64,000 nucleotides of DNA from Natrialba aegyptia DSM 13077 (GCF_000337535.1 NZ_AOIP01000032.1:156896-220895), one strand, 5' to 3'. Counted from the stretch's first letter, positions 23,471 to 32,523 are shown. Translations and numbers: made by a program. Notes: generated by a model from the sequence alone, not told the origin.

Positions 23471-24670
23471 TCACTTCTTACCCGCATCGTCCGCAACGGT
23501 ATCCATCGCGAGCCAGCAGTTCGTCAGCGGATGGTAGCCCGGCTCGACCGCCGTCCCGCGGTTCGGTCCGTCGCGCTCGTGGTCGCGCGCCAACCGCTCG
23601 TACCAGTTGCCGTATCGCGGATTGATCAGGTGTGACTCCGCGTACTCCCAGAGACGGTCGTACCACGACAGATAGGCCTCGTCCGCCCGACTCAACAACG
23701 CGCTCGCGCCGATCGCCTCCGCGTGCGCCCAGCCGTACTTGTCAGGGACGATCGGCGTCCCGTCCGCCTCGACCGTGTAATAGAGCCCGCCGAACTCGTC
23801 GTCCCAGCCGAGTTCAACTGCGGCGTCGAACAGTTCGCGTGCGCGCGCCAGGAGCCAGTCGGCCGAGTGGTGGTCCCCGAGGAGTGCGAGGAGTTTCGCC
23901 CACTCGGCGTGGTGTCCGGGCTGGTAGCCCGGCGGACGGAACTGATGGCGCGGATTATCGGCGTTGTGCGACCAGTCCGGGCCCCAGGATTCGGTGTAGT
24001 GTTCCCAGAGGAGTCCGTCGTGGTCGTGCGTCCGCGTGAGTTGTCGGGTGAACCGGTCGGCGACCGTGTACGCGCGGTCCAGATAGCGCTCGTCGTCGGT
24101 CGCCTCGTAGGCTGCGAGCAGGGCCTCGCAGGCGTGCATGTTCGCGTTTTGCCCGCGGTAGGGATCGACCAGTTCCCAGTCCGGCGCGGCCTGGTCGGCG
24201 TAGAGTTCGTGAGTCGGCTCCCAGAAGCGCTCTTCGAGCACGGCGAAGGCACGCTCGAGTTCGGCGCGTGCGCCGGGAATCCCGGCTTGGAGCGCGCGGG
24301 CGCTCGCGAGGAGGGCGAACGCGTGGCCGTAGCAGTATCGCGTTCGGTCGGTCGGCGTTCGGCCGTCGAGCAGCCAGTCGTACCCTTCGTTATCGGGGTC
24401 CCAGTGGGCCGTCGAGAGAAAGCGCAAGCCGTGTTCGGCGGCGTGGCGACACCAGTGGGGGCCGTCGGCCAGGACGCCGAGGCTGAAGTTGTGGACGCCG
24501 CGGGCCGTGGCGACGAGGTGTCGGGTGCGTTCGTCGTAGACGTGGCCGTCCCGTTCGTCGAGTTGGGCGACGTAGCCGCCGGTTCGAGCGTCGAGACAGT
24601 CCGGATAGTAAAAGTTGAGAACGTCTCTGAATTGATGTCGAAGGGCGGCTCGAGTTCGGTAGATCGTCAC
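23471..24670 (-). CDS. N-acylglucosamine 2-epimerase (AGE) family protein
   Basis: The 399-aa protein has an (alpha/alpha)6-barrel pattern with the AGE/CE-type signatures GGYVAQLDERDG, HFSLGVLADG-like stretch, YCYGHAFALLA, NANMHACEALLAA, GYQPGHHAEWAKLL and WAHAEAIGAS. The His residues in the last three are the usual catalytic ones. Members interconvert sugars such as mannose/glucose or cellobiose-type sugars; the substrate is not readable. GTG 24670 (VTIYRTRAALRHQF) is the best start; the frame continues to 24826 but without family likeness. Confidence 0.88.
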   Translation of the reverse strand: MTIYRTRAALRHQFRDVLNFYYPDCLDARTGGYVAQLDERDGHVYDERTRHLVATARGVHNFSLGVLADGPHWCRHAAEHGLRFLSTAHWDPDNEGYDWLLDGRTPTDRTRYCYGHAFALLASARALQAGIPGARAELERAFAVLEERFWEPTHELYADQAAPDWELVDPYRGQNANMHACEALLAAYEATDDERYLDRAYTVADRFTRQLTRTHDHDGLLWEHYTESWGPDWSHNADNPRHQFRPPGYQPGHHAEWAKLLALLGDHHSADWLLARARELFDAAVELGWDDEFGGLYYTVEADGTPIVPDKYGWAHAEAIGASALLSRADEAYLSWYDRLWEYAESHLINPRYGNWYERLARDHERDGPNRGTAVEPGYHPLTNCWLAMDTVADDAGKK

Positions 24671-24835
24671 GTGCCCGAGGGTACCGAGGCAGACACCATA
24701 TACCTCCGGGAAAGTGGCGGCGGATGAAATAGACGCGTGGATAGAAAGGGCTGTGAAGCGACGGCGTGAGGTGAAGCGTGAGAACGGAGCGTGTCGATAG
24801 GCGGGCGGATCGCCGCCGTTAGGCAATCACTTGTC

Positions 24836-25807
24836 TTACATGTAGCCGAGGTCGCGCAGGCGCTCCATCAGGTCCTCCTTGTCCTGGGCGCGGCCCGCGC
24901 GCTCGGTCGTCCCTTCGAGATCCTGCAACCAGGCGGGATCGTCCTCGGTCTTTTCGGTGCTGATTTCGCTGCCGAGCGAGCGGAATCCTTCCCAGTACTT
25001 CGGCGAGACCGGAGTGTCCGCGGGCTCGAGATCGTCCGGCAGGTCGTCCTTGCCGTCGGGGACGTAGCCGTCGTCCGGGAACTCGTCGACGGTGTCGGGC
25101 ACGACGAAATTCCAGAAGGCTTCCCAGACGGCGGCCTCGTCGAACTGCAGGATAGGCTGGACGCGGTCGTGGGGCGGGTAGATGTCCGGGTCGTGACGCT
25201 CGGAGAAGAACGTCTCGTCGGCGCGAGCCTCCTGCTCGTCCCAGCGGACGCCCGAGAGGATGCCGTCGATGTCGTGCTCCTCCAGGGCGTCGTTGAGCGC
25301 GACCGTCTTCAGCAGGTGGTTGCCCGCGTAGGTGTCGAGCAGGAACGGGAAGGTGTCCTCCTCGTACTCGAGGATATTCTCGACGTGGTGCTGATTGTGC
25401 TCGTCGAGTTCGTCGACGGGGATGTCGTCGCCGGGCTCTAAGTCGTTCTCCTCGACGTATTGACCGATGTCCTCGTTGCGCGCGTAGATAACCTCGAGAC
25501 CCCACTCGTCGGCCCAGTGGTCGACGAAATCGTGAATCGCGTCGAAGTGCTGGTAGTGGTCGATGAAAATCGCCGGCGGCACGTCGAGGTCGTAGCGTTC
25601 CGCGACCTGGGTGACGAAGTACAGGACGAGCGTCGAGTCCTTGCCACCGGTCCACATGACTGCCGGATTCTCGTACTGTTCTAAGCCCTGGCGGGTGACC
25701 TCGATCGCCTTTTCGATCTTGTCGTTGATGTGCGGATAGTCCGCCGGATCTTCGCCGGTACCGTCGTCGTAATCGACATCGACGTAATCGGGGAAGTTCT
25801 CAGTCAT
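24836..25807 (-). CDS. Phosphoadenosine-phosphosulfate-reductase family PP-loop protein
   Basis: The 323-aa protein carries the ATP-pyrophosphatase loop as WTGGKDSTLVL (about residues 52-62), then IFIDHYQHFD and GVRWDEQEARADETFFS, typical of the PAPS reductase/CysD family. The Cys pairs of Fe-S-type APS reductases are absent. It could be a reductase, a sulfurylase-like enzyme or a sulfur-transfer enzyme in this superfamily. No other sulfate-assimilation gene adjoins it. The C-terminal part is charged and ends LRDLGYM. Confidence 0.85.
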   Translation of the reverse strand: MTENFPDYVDVDYDDGTGEDPADYPHINDKIEKAIEVTRQGLEQYENPAVMWTGGKDSTLVLYFVTQVAERYDLDVPPAIFIDHYQHFDAIHDFVDHWADEWGLEVIYARNEDIGQYVEENDLEPGDDIPVDELDEHNQHHVENILEYEEDTFPFLLDTYAGNHLLKTVALNDALEEHDIDGILSGVRWDEQEARADETFFSERHDPDIYPPHDRVQPILQFDEAAVWEAFWNFVVPDTVDEFPDDGYVPDGKDDLPDDLEPADTPVSPKYWEGFRSLGSEISTEKTEDDPAWLQDLEGTTERAGRAQDKEDLMERLRDLGYM

Positions 25808-25929
25808 CGCGTGTAATTACATATAATTACCAGGATTAAACCCTTTGGGGGACCGGAAACCTCTGTCGCCATCCGTGATCGGAACCGACCGCGCTCGGAA
25901 TTGCTTTCGTGCCGGCAGAAATCCCCACT

Positions 25930-27039
25930 TCAGCCGAGCGGCGGCGCTTCGAGACGGTCGTCCGGTTCGCTGTCGGCCAGGCGCTGCTGTAAGAGGCTGA
26001 TGATCCGCTGGCCGGCCAGTCCGTCGCCGTACGGCCGCGGCGTCGACTCCGGCCGCCAGTCCGCCGACACGGCCTCCCGAATGCGCGACCGGTCGGGGCC
26101 GACGAGCCGATTCCAGCCACAGTCGACGGTTTCGACCCACTCCGTCTCCTCCCGCAGCGTCACACAGCGCGTTTCGAGGAAAAACGCCTCCTTCTGGACG
26201 CCGCCCGAATCCGTCGCCACCCGCTCTGCGGCATCGAGCAGCCGAACGAAGTCGAGATACCCCTGCGGCTCGATCACGTCGAGTTCACTCGTCGCGCGCT
26301 CCCAGAGTCCGTACTCCCGGAGTCGATCGACTGTCCGTGGATGCGCCGGGAAGACCACCGGCAGCGGTGCGTCCGCGAGGCCGTCGAGGATCGCCGCGAG
26401 ATTCGCGCGGTCGTCCGTGTTGCTCGCCCGGTGGACGGTCGCCAGGATGAACTCGTCCGCGGTCAGTCCGCGGTCGTCGAGGATCGTCGACTGCTCGCGT
26501 GATCGGTCGCGGGCATCGAGAATGGCGTCGTACATCACGTCGCCCGTCCAGAAGACGCCGTCGGTGATCCCCTCCGCCGTGAGATTCTCGATGGCGTCCC
26601 GGCTCGGCGCGAAACAGAGGTCTGACGCGTGGTCCGTTAGCACCCGATTGACCTCTTCGGGCATCGACCGATTGTCGCTGCGGAGTCCAGCCTCGACGTG
26701 AGCGACGGCGACCTCCCGCTTCGAGCCGACGAGCGCACCCGCGAGCGTCGAGTTCGTATCACCGTAGAGCAGGATGACATCCGGGTCAGTCTCCTCGATC
26801 ACGGGCTCGATCGCCGCCACCATCTTCGCGGTCTGTCGCCCGTGGGTGTCCGATTCGACGCCGAGATTGAACTCGGGCTCGGGAATGTCGAGTTCGTCGA
26901 AGAAGACATCTGAGAGTGCCTCGTCGTAGTGTTGCCCGGTGTGGATCAGGGTTTCGTCGGCGACGGTGCGAAGTTTTCGAGAGACGACCGCGGCCTTGAT
27001 GAACTGGGGTCTGGCACCGACGATGGAACAGACGTGCAT
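25930..27039 (-). CDS. wecB: UDP-N-acetylglucosamine 2-epimerase (non-hydrolysing)
   Basis: The 369-aa GT-B-fold enzyme converts UDP-GlcNAc to UDP-ManNAc for surface glycan or S-layer glycosylation. It begins MHVCSIVGARPQFIKAAVV, with the family's GARPQFIK. It continues with HTGQHYDEALSDVFF, YGDTNSTLAG, HVEAGLRSDNRSMPEE, ATVHRASNTDD and TDSGGVQKEAFFL, all hallmark blocks. It stands alone here, without a neighbouring ManNAc dehydrogenase. Confidence 0.96.
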   Translation of the reverse strand: MHVCSIVGARPQFIKAAVVSRKLRTVADETLIHTGQHYDEALSDVFFDELDIPEPEFNLGVESDTHGRQTAKMVAAIEPVIEETDPDVILLYGDTNSTLAGALVGSKREVAVAHVEAGLRSDNRSMPEEVNRVLTDHASDLCFAPSRDAIENLTAEGITDGVFWTGDVMYDAILDARDRSREQSTILDDRGLTADEFILATVHRASNTDDRANLAAILDGLADAPLPVVFPAHPRTVDRLREYGLWERATSELDVIEPQGYLDFVRLLDAAERVATDSGGVQKEAFFLETRCVTLREETEWVETVDCGWNRLVGPDRSRIREAVSADWRPESTPRPYGDGLAGQRIISLLQQRLADSEPDDRLEAPPLG

Positions 27040-27765
27040 TAGTTCTCCGTCACCTCTGTGCGGGCGTCACCGGTGTGTCGCCGCGTCACGTTCTCCACTG
27101 CCGATTCGTCGCTTTGCACGAGGACATCGTGCTCCGACGCACCGGGCCGTGAGCCGATCTCGGTGTACAACGTGACGTGTGCTGGCGGAGTATTACAGAA
27201 GAGACAGCGCACGTCGGATCACCTCGTGAATCATGGCAGTCATGACTTCCGGGACGAGTCATATCGTTATCAGCGCGCTACCGAACGGAAGCGCCAGATT
27301 CGCCTGAAAGTCTTGGTTTCGAATGAGTGAGCGGTGAGAACGCGATCGAAAGTTGGGTGATCACCCGACGAGTATCGCGACGCTATCCGCAGGCGAACTA
27401 TCGAATGAACCGATTACTACCGGCACGATGACTGTTCGGTCAACCTGACCAACCGAAACGGAAGACCGTCGTGCAATCGAACGCCCATTGAGACTGCTCC
27501 GCAGTCCGCGTCGAACTGCACTCGAACCGTCGCTCGAACCGTTGATATAGATCGGTTACGGACGGAAAACGGCGACTACCGCACGTGATCGGCTGCGAAC
27601 TCGACGGGTTCACACGGCGTACTGAAGGCTACCGCCGACTCCCACGACGGAGAGCGGTCACTGTCGCAGTCGAGCGTGAACGGCCGTTGGATCATCGTTC
27701 GAACGGTTGCTCGGCCGTCCCCGCTGTGGCCGAGAACGAGTTGTTTATATACATACTATTCACCA
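27040..27765. other. Gene-poor stretch, no gene supported
   Basis: This 726-bp stretch has a few short frames, none with recognisable motifs or haloarchaeal codon preference. The right end holds a TTTATATA box (27744-27751) and the palindrome described separately. It could include old gene remains that are no longer readable. Confidence 0.4.
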
Positions 27766-27776
27766 ATGAATAGTAT
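27753..27776. promoter_or_regulatory. Perfect palindrome over a promoter, probable operator
   Basis: ATACTATTCA (27753-27762) and TGAATAGTAT (27767-27776) are exact inverted repeats with a 4-nt spacer CCAA. A TATA box TTTATATA (27744-27751) sits 1 bp to the left, and the ATG at 27766 lies within the dyad. A dimeric regulator bound here would block RNA polymerase at the transcription start. The regulator is not identifiable from this window. Confidence 0.55.
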
Positions 27777-28392
27777 TGCTCCCGACATCTCGTCTCTCAG
27801 CCGACGTCAGCTCCTCGTCGGACTCGCCGGCAGCGCCGAACTCGTCGTCCTCGTCGTCAGTGCCACCGCTGCAACCCTCCCGACGGCGCTACCGGACCGG
27901 GTAACCGACTGGGCGACGACGACCTACCCGACGCCACCGCCGGCGAGTTCACTTTGGCAGCCGACGGTAACGGAAGCGCATGCCCGCACGGCGGTCACGC
28001 TCCTCGCCGAAACCGGGGACGAATCGCGGGACCGCTGGGCAGAACTCGACCGCGAGCGCTTGCGGACTGGCGAGCCTACGAATACGCCGTCGCCGAACTC
28101 GAGATCGATGCCGACGACGGTGGATTCGATTCCGGACACGTACTGGCCGAACAGCGCCGAGCGTGATCGACCTATCGGACGGTCGTCGGCGGGACCCAGA
28201 CGCCCGTTATGATCGTCCTCGCCAGGCCGGCGATCAGCGACGTTCGGACCGCGGACGTGGATCGTGATTCCTGGCAAGACGAGTCGTGAGAACCCTGGAA
28301 CGAACGCGTTCAATCCTATCAGTGCGCTCGTCGGCCGTGCGAGACTTCGGGAATACCCGGCCCTGTACGATCGACTCGTCGACGGCCGCTGA
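27766..28392 (+). pseudogene. Decayed gene for an exported protein
   Basis: The ATG at 27766 opens a frame with LSRRQLLVGLAG and a hydrophobic run, a twin-arginine-like signal, followed by a plausible mature start to about RDRWAEL. Near 28045 the coding signal moves to another frame (ADWRAYEYAVAELEIDADDG), which ends at TGA 28164-28166. A third frame gives a believable C-terminus, FNPISALVGRARLREYPALY with stop at 28390-28392. At least two frameshifts make it broken. The family is not recognised. The strong palindrome at its start may have outlived the gene. Confidence 0.5.
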
Positions 28393-28504
28393 CCGGGCGA
28401 TGAAAACTGGCTGGTGACGAGTTCACTGAACTCGAGCAGGGAGGTTCGATTGATCTCGAGTAACTGTCAATCTCGACTCGGAGAAAACACCGCTAGAACC
28501 GCCG

Positions 28505-29086
28505 TCAGTCGCTGATAAACTTGTTATCTCGCCAATTAACACCCGTCTCGCCGGAGCCACGATCTCGAGGCCCTTCGACGACTTCGATATCCGCCGGTCG
28601 GGTCTCGCCGTCGACGATTCGCGTCGCCTCGAGATCACCGTCGTGTTCCGAAATCGCCGTGAGGGTGCCTTTCTCGGCAGCCGAGGCGATCTCACAGAGG
28701 ACGAGGAACATCTCGTACTGCAAAAGCGAGTTCTGGAGGACGGTCTCGCGGTCGCCCTTGAACGCGGCGAACTCGACGAGTTCGGATTCGATTTCTTCCT
28801 CTTCCTCTTCGTCCCAGCGGAAGGAGTTGCGCCGCTCGTCGGGGTCTTCCTCGTAGACGCGGTTTTCGGTGACGCTGGCCTTGAGTTGGGCCGTCGGTGT
28901 GTACTTGCTGACCGACTGGTCCTCGGCGACGGCCTTTAGAATGAGCGTGTTGTTCCGGCGCGTGATCTCTACGTCGTCGATCCCGTCCGGATACGTCGCG
29001 TCAGCGATGTGGTCACGAAGGTCTTCGAGGGGCAATTCGAGCGTCGAATGCAGCCGATAAACGTGTCTGGATTCCTCTGTTGACAT
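28505..29086 (-). CDS. DUF7110 family protein
   Basis: The 193-aa acidic soluble protein begins MSTEESRHVYRLHSTLELP and contains an EEEEEEIESELVEFAAFKGD segment split between a Glu run and a helix. It belongs to a haloarchaeal family of unknown function, recognised by the N-terminal YRLHSTLELPLEDL pattern. No catalytic motif is visible. It is monocistronic, with a promoter region in the 150 bp before ATG 29086. Confidence 0.75.
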   Translation of the reverse strand: MSTEESRHVYRLHSTLELPLEDLRDHIADATYPDGIDDVEITRRNNTLILKAVAEDQSVSKYTPTAQLKASVTENRVYEEDPDERRNSFRWDEEEEEEIESELVEFAAFKGDRETVLQNSLLQYEMFLVLCEIASAAEKGTLTAISEHDGDLEATRIVDGETRPADIEVVEGPRDRGSGETGVNWRDNKFISD

Positions 29087-29234
29087 AGTGGGAAGGTGTG
29101 CAGCGACAGGCGTTGGGTACTAGTACGAGTGCCGGGCTTATATGACCTGCCATTGAAACCGTCAACGACAGGGTTGGATGAATGTCCGCCGCGACGACGG
29201 TGGCGAGGTCGGGGTCGAGGCCGGAGTCGGGAAC

Positions 29235-29579
29235 TCACTCGGCGTTAAGCGTTTCAGCCAGTTCACCACGATCGTCGAGTTCGGCGAGAATGTCCGAGCC
29301 ACCGACGAACTCGCCGTCGACGTACGTCTGGGGAATCGTTTCCCAGCCGCTTCGGTCCTCGAGTGCGACGCGGAACTCGTCGAGCGACTCGAGCACGTCG
29401 ACGGTTTCGAACTCGTCGCGGTGCTCGGAGAGGAGTCCGAGCGCGCGGCGGGAGTAGCCACACTGGGGCATGAGTTCGGTGCCCTTCATGAAGAGTACGA
29501 CCTCGTTGTCGTCGATGGCCGTCTCGACCTGTTCGGTCACGTCCTCCTGATCGAGGCCCTGGTTCGGTGGAAAGTCCAT
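29235..29579 (-). CDS. Monothiol glutaredoxin family protein
   Basis: The 114-aa thioredoxin-fold protein has VVLFMKGTELMPQCGYSRRA with the monothiol CGYS site, the cis-Pro in TIPQTYVDGEFVGGSDI, and the usual C-terminal helix. Monothiol (Grx4-like) glutaredoxins carry Fe-S clusters or act in redox control. The ATG at 29579 (MDFPPNQGLDQE) gives the normal length; the upstream extension to 29666 is unlikely. Confidence 0.93.
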   Translation of the reverse strand: MDFPPNQGLDQEDVTEQVETAIDDNEVVLFMKGTELMPQCGYSRRALGLLSEHRDEFETVDVLESLDEFRVALEDRSGWETIPQTYVDGEFVGGSDILAELDDRGELAETLNAE

Positions 29580-29782
29580 GTCTTCTTGGCCTATGTCGGT
29601 AGGCGGGATAGACCTTGCGCCTTGATCGGCGATCGGGTCTGCCAGTTTGGGACTACGTAGTAGCACACGAAATACCCGTAGGGAACTACTTGTAAAACTG
29701 ATTTGCAGCTAGCCGTCAGCACCGATAATCGGCGTTCTGAGTCCCAGCTCGAGTGCGTAAAAAGGGGTACTGAAACCGGTTC

Positions 29783-30214
29783 TCAGGGTTCCTCATACGG
29801 CGGTGATTCAGTCCGGACGACTTCGGAGAGATTGCTCAGTTCATCATCGAGGAGGACGACCAGATCATCGAACGTGACGATACCTGCGAGTTCATCGCCT
29901 TCAACGACAGGCATGCGCCGGACGCCGTGTTCGGCCATCGTCGCACAGAGGTCGAACACGCCGTCATCAGACGAGATCGTGTACGGGTCACGATGCATGA
30001 TATCGTCCGCTGTTAGGTCGTCAAGCGTTGCTCCGCTGCTGAACTCCATCGCGATGTCGCGGTCAGTAATAATGCCGGCTGGCCGTTCATCCGATTCGAT
30101 CACGACACAGCCGACCCGCCTGTCATCCATGAGCTGACAGATCTCTCGAAGGGACGCTGTCGGGTCCGCCGAGACGAGTTCGTTACGCGGGCGAGCGATG
30201 TCTTTGATTGGCAC
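29783..30214 (-). CDS. CBS-domain pair protein
   Basis: The product is 143 aa from GTG 30214 (V-P-I-K-D-I-A-R). Two CBS motifs fill the chain: LVSADPTASLREICQLMDD with VIESDERPAGIITDRDI, and DPYTISSDDGVFDLCATM with MPVVEGDELAGIVTFDDL. Such pairs bind adenosine nucleotides and act as stand-alone sensors. An in-frame ATG upstream at about 30253 would add residues MGYTRSPNWGVIS, so the start is not certain. Confidence 0.85.
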   Translation of the reverse strand: MPIKDIARPRNELVSADPTASLREICQLMDDRRVGCVVIESDERPAGIITDRDIAMEFSSGATLDDLTADDIMHRDPYTISSDDGVFDLCATMAEHGVRRMPVVEGDELAGIVTFDDLVVLLDDELSNLSEVVRTESPPYEEP

Positions 30215-30380
30215 GGAAATCACACCCCAGTTCGGGGATCGAGTGTAGCCCATGATATTTGTGAACATAGACCACAATTGAGCTACCACGGAGAGCAACT
30301 AATAGCTTCGTCCCGAAGCGAGAACACAGCACACAGCAATTCGGTCGTTCTTCCGGGTCTATCGTCACAGTAAGGGACTG

Positions 30381-30461
30381 ATACGGTTTGCTGTAACGAT
30401 TTACCGGCGCAACCGCGTCCGTCCTGCGGTTGCGCTGGAAATGACTTACAGCAGTCCGTAT
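30381..30461. repeat. 81-bp imperfect palindromic repeat
   Basis: Two 36-nt arms (30381-30416 and 30426-30461) are near-perfect inverted repeats around a 9-nt loop. Each arm runs ATACGG, TGCTGTAA, ATTT and GCGCAACCGC in order, with a few mismatches. The innermost 10 bp (GCGCAACCGC/GCGGTTGCGC) pair perfectly. It lies between a gene's 3' end (30563, minus) and the 5' end of the CBS gene. It looks like a haloarchaeal intergenic palindrome or small MITE; I recall similar elements but cannot confirm copy number here. Confidence 0.7.
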
Positions 30462-30562
30462 GAATGCTATCCAGCGAGCGGGTGCGTTTCGGCCGCGCGT
30501 TTTGGGTGTCGAGATCGGCCCACCGAAGCGATATAAGATAGTCGCGACCCAACTGATCGAGT

Positions 30563-31360
30563 TCACTCTGCAGTCGGGGACGACGTGATCACGTCGATCT
30601 TTTCCGCGGAGTATCCGAAGACGTTCCGGTAGCCGTTCGACGACATGAGAACCGGGTAGAAGGCTTCTTCAGCGGTCTGTTCGACGCCGTCCGCTGCAAC
30701 GAACGGATCACCGGCCGGAACTTCGGTGAAGTTCTCGACGAAAACCTCGTACTTCTCCGCTCGCTCTTTCGGAATCACGTCGGTGAGTCGGAAGACCGGC
30801 AGGTCGCGCCGGACGGTATCACCCGGCAGCGCACCGACGGCAGTGAGGAACGCTCGCGTCAGTCGATCCGCGTTCTGGGCTGCCGTCTCCGAGCCCTGGA
30901 GTCCGCACTCGACCTCGATCGTTTCGACCGTCGAGAAGAGCCGTCCCTCGGCGAACTCGCTCGTTTCGACCGTCGCGACGACCGGAAGCTGTGGACACAC
31001 CGTCGTCGCGGTCTCGTTGACCTCGTTGACGATGGCAAACGGTTCGGCGTGACTTTGCGTCGAATGCATCGAGAACGTCAGACAGTCGCCGAGTTCGGAA
31101 ACGAGTTCGGTCGCGAGCCGACCCTCGTGCGTCTCGGCGTCGGGGTCGCCGGGAAACGCACGGTTGAGATCCTCGTCGACGAACCGGACCTGTCGCTCCA
31201 GGGCTTTCTCGTTCGCGACGATTAGCTTGACCGGCCGGGAGACGGTCGGCTGTTCGTCAAGCAATCGCTCGATCGCTCGGACACCGCAGGGTTCGTCGCC
31301 GTGAACACCGGCCACAATCGCGATCTCCGGCGTCCCTGATCCGAGCTGTGCAACTCTCAT
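30563..31360 (-). CDS. Succinylglutamate desuccinylase/aspartoacylase family protein
   Basis: The 265-aa M14-type zinc enzyme shows IAIVAGVHGDEPCGVRAIE (zinc-binding HxxE), FVDEDLNRAFPG (substrate-binding Asn-Arg), FSMHSTQSHAEPF (third zinc His) and TIEVECGLQG (catalytic Glu). It should hydrolyse an N-acyl amino acid or related amide; the substrate is unknown. The ATG at 31360 (MRVAQLGSG) starts the first strand of the fold. Confidence 0.92.
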   Translation of the reverse strand: MRVAQLGSGTPEIAIVAGVHGDEPCGVRAIERLLDEQPTVSRPVKLIVANEKALERQVRFVDEDLNRAFPGDPDAETHEGRLATELVSELGDCLTFSMHSTQSHAEPFAIVNEVNETATTVCPQLPVVATVETSEFAEGRLFSTVETIEVECGLQGSETAAQNADRLTRAFLTAVGALPGDTVRRDLPVFRLTDVIPKERAEKYEVFVENFTEVPAGDPFVAADGVEQTAEEAFYPVLMSSNGYRNVFGYSAEKIDVITSSPTAE

Positions 31361-31420
31361 TAGGTATCCATTACCGCTTCGAGCCCAAAGGCAATTCGAT
31401 CTTCGCCACCGGGCGACCGC

Positions 31421-31912
31421 TTAGTCCGCACGCGTCGCGGCGAACTCGTAGTCGGCCGAGTCGGCGGTGGGGTAGTCGTTGTCGAGACGAATCTGCCACT
31501 CGTCGACGCGTTCCGGAGTGTCAATCGCGTTCGTGAGGACGGTCCGTACGTCGAGTAGATCCACGCCGTAGAAGTCTCGCGGAACGCCCTGAACGTACTG
31601 GAGTGCCGTCCGAAAGAGCGAGCGCAACCCATCATCGTTGGCGAACTCGATGCGTTTGTAGACGCCCGCAGCGACCTGGACCATGCCGTGACAGAACGAG
31701 CTTTCGACCGTGCCGCGGCCGTAGTTGTACCACTCGGTTTCGAAGCAGTCGTGGCTCTCGTGAAACGCGCCGTCGTTGAAGAGCCGGACGCCGTGAACCG
31801 TTGCCCGACGAAGTGTTGCGTGCTCCCAGCGGCCGCCATCTTCGCGTTCGATCCAGCCGGTCGGTGCGTTCGGAGGCGGGTCGACGGAGGGATCGTTCGT
31901 GTGCTCGTCCAT
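31421..31912 (-). CDS. DUF309 family protein
   Basis: The 163-aa protein from ATG 31912 ([11 protein letters not shown]) has the DUF309 helical core: [21 protein letters not shown] (the family's HExHE-like pattern) and [19 protein letters not shown]. The family is small and all-helical, with unknown biochemical role. It lies 60 bp upstream of the desuccinylase gene in the same direction and may share its transcript. Confidence 0.88.
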   Translation of the reverse strand: MDEHTNDPSVDPPPNAPTGWIEREDGGRWEHATLRRATVHGVRLFNDGAFHESHDCFETEWYNYGRGTVESSFCHGMVQVAAGVYKRIEFANDDGLRSLFRTALQYVQGVPRDFYGVDLLDVRTVLTNAIDTPERVDEWQIRLDNDYPTADSADYEFAATRAD

Positions 31913-32035
31913 ACGCAGTCCTCGGTCGCGCTGATAGTTATGTATACTCGTCGTTCCCCGCAAGCAATCGTGACTGTCACGCAATCGATCAGGTAAGCGA
32001 AGTGTTTATTTCGGTTGCGACTAACGTCAGGATAG

Positions 32036-32191
32036 ATGATTCATCCCGACGGACGGTGTCACTGTTGTGGCGAGCGACTCTACGGGAACGTCTCCGGCGG
32101 CTATCGCTGTCCGAATTGCCAGACCGAGTCTACGGACGCTTCGTCCGAAGAGGAGACGCCAACGGTCCCCAAGACGCCACAGACGCCGTAG
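32036..32191 (+). CDS. Small zinc-finger protein (51 aa)
   Basis: From ATG 32036 a 51-codon frame reads a HCCGERLY pattern (Cys-His-Cys-Cys) and YRCPNC, giving two Cys pairs about 16 residues apart. It ends in a Pro/Thr/Glu tail. Small CPxCG-type zinc ribbons of this size are frequent in haloarchaea and often regulate or bind RNA or protein partners. The stop is TAG 32189-32191. A TATA-like TGTTTATTTC lies about 30 bp upstream of the ATG. Confidence 0.75.
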   Translation: MIHPDGRCHCCGERLYGNVSGGYRCPNCQTESTDASSEEETPTVPKTPQTP

Positions 32192-32199
32192 GTCACGAG

Positions 32200-32523
32200 T
32201 TACGCGCGACAGACGAGCGCTCGTCGCGCACGCTGTCTCGTTGCGGACGACGTAACTGCTCGCACGAGTTCAGTTGCGGGCCGGTACGCCTCGCAGTCGG
32301 TTTCGGGAGCGATCGCGAGCAGTTTCCAGAAGCCGGGTGATCGAAACGTCAGCTGACAGCGACCGTTTGCATCCGTTATCGCCCGCTTTGAGCCCGTCAT
32401 CGTCGTGACCGTCGCGCCGTCGATCGGGCGGTGCGAGGAGGTTCGAACGCGGAGCTGAAACGGCTGTCCGACGGTTGCTTCTCGGTCCTCGAGTTCGACG
32501 ACGAGCGGTCTCCTGTTCGCCAT
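32200..32523 (-). CDS. Small Ig-like/carboxypeptidase-regulatory-like domain protein
   Basis: The 107-aa protein starts at ATG 32523 (MANRRPLVVELEDR). Its core, ATVGQPFQLRVRTS followed by GATVTTMTG, TDANGRCQLTF and FWKLLAIAPE, has the strand-turn pattern of a beta-sandwich with a carboxypeptidase-regulatory or Big-1-like fold. There is no signal peptide, which is unusual for this fold. The C-terminus is Arg-rich and may be imperfect. It converges on the zinc-finger gene with 8 bp between their stops. Confidence 0.6.
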   Translation of the reverse strand: MANRRPLVVELEDREATVGQPFQLRVRTSSHRPIDGATVTTMTGSKRAITDANGRCQLTFRSPGFWKLLAIAPETDCEAYRPATELVRAVTSSATRQRARRALVCRA

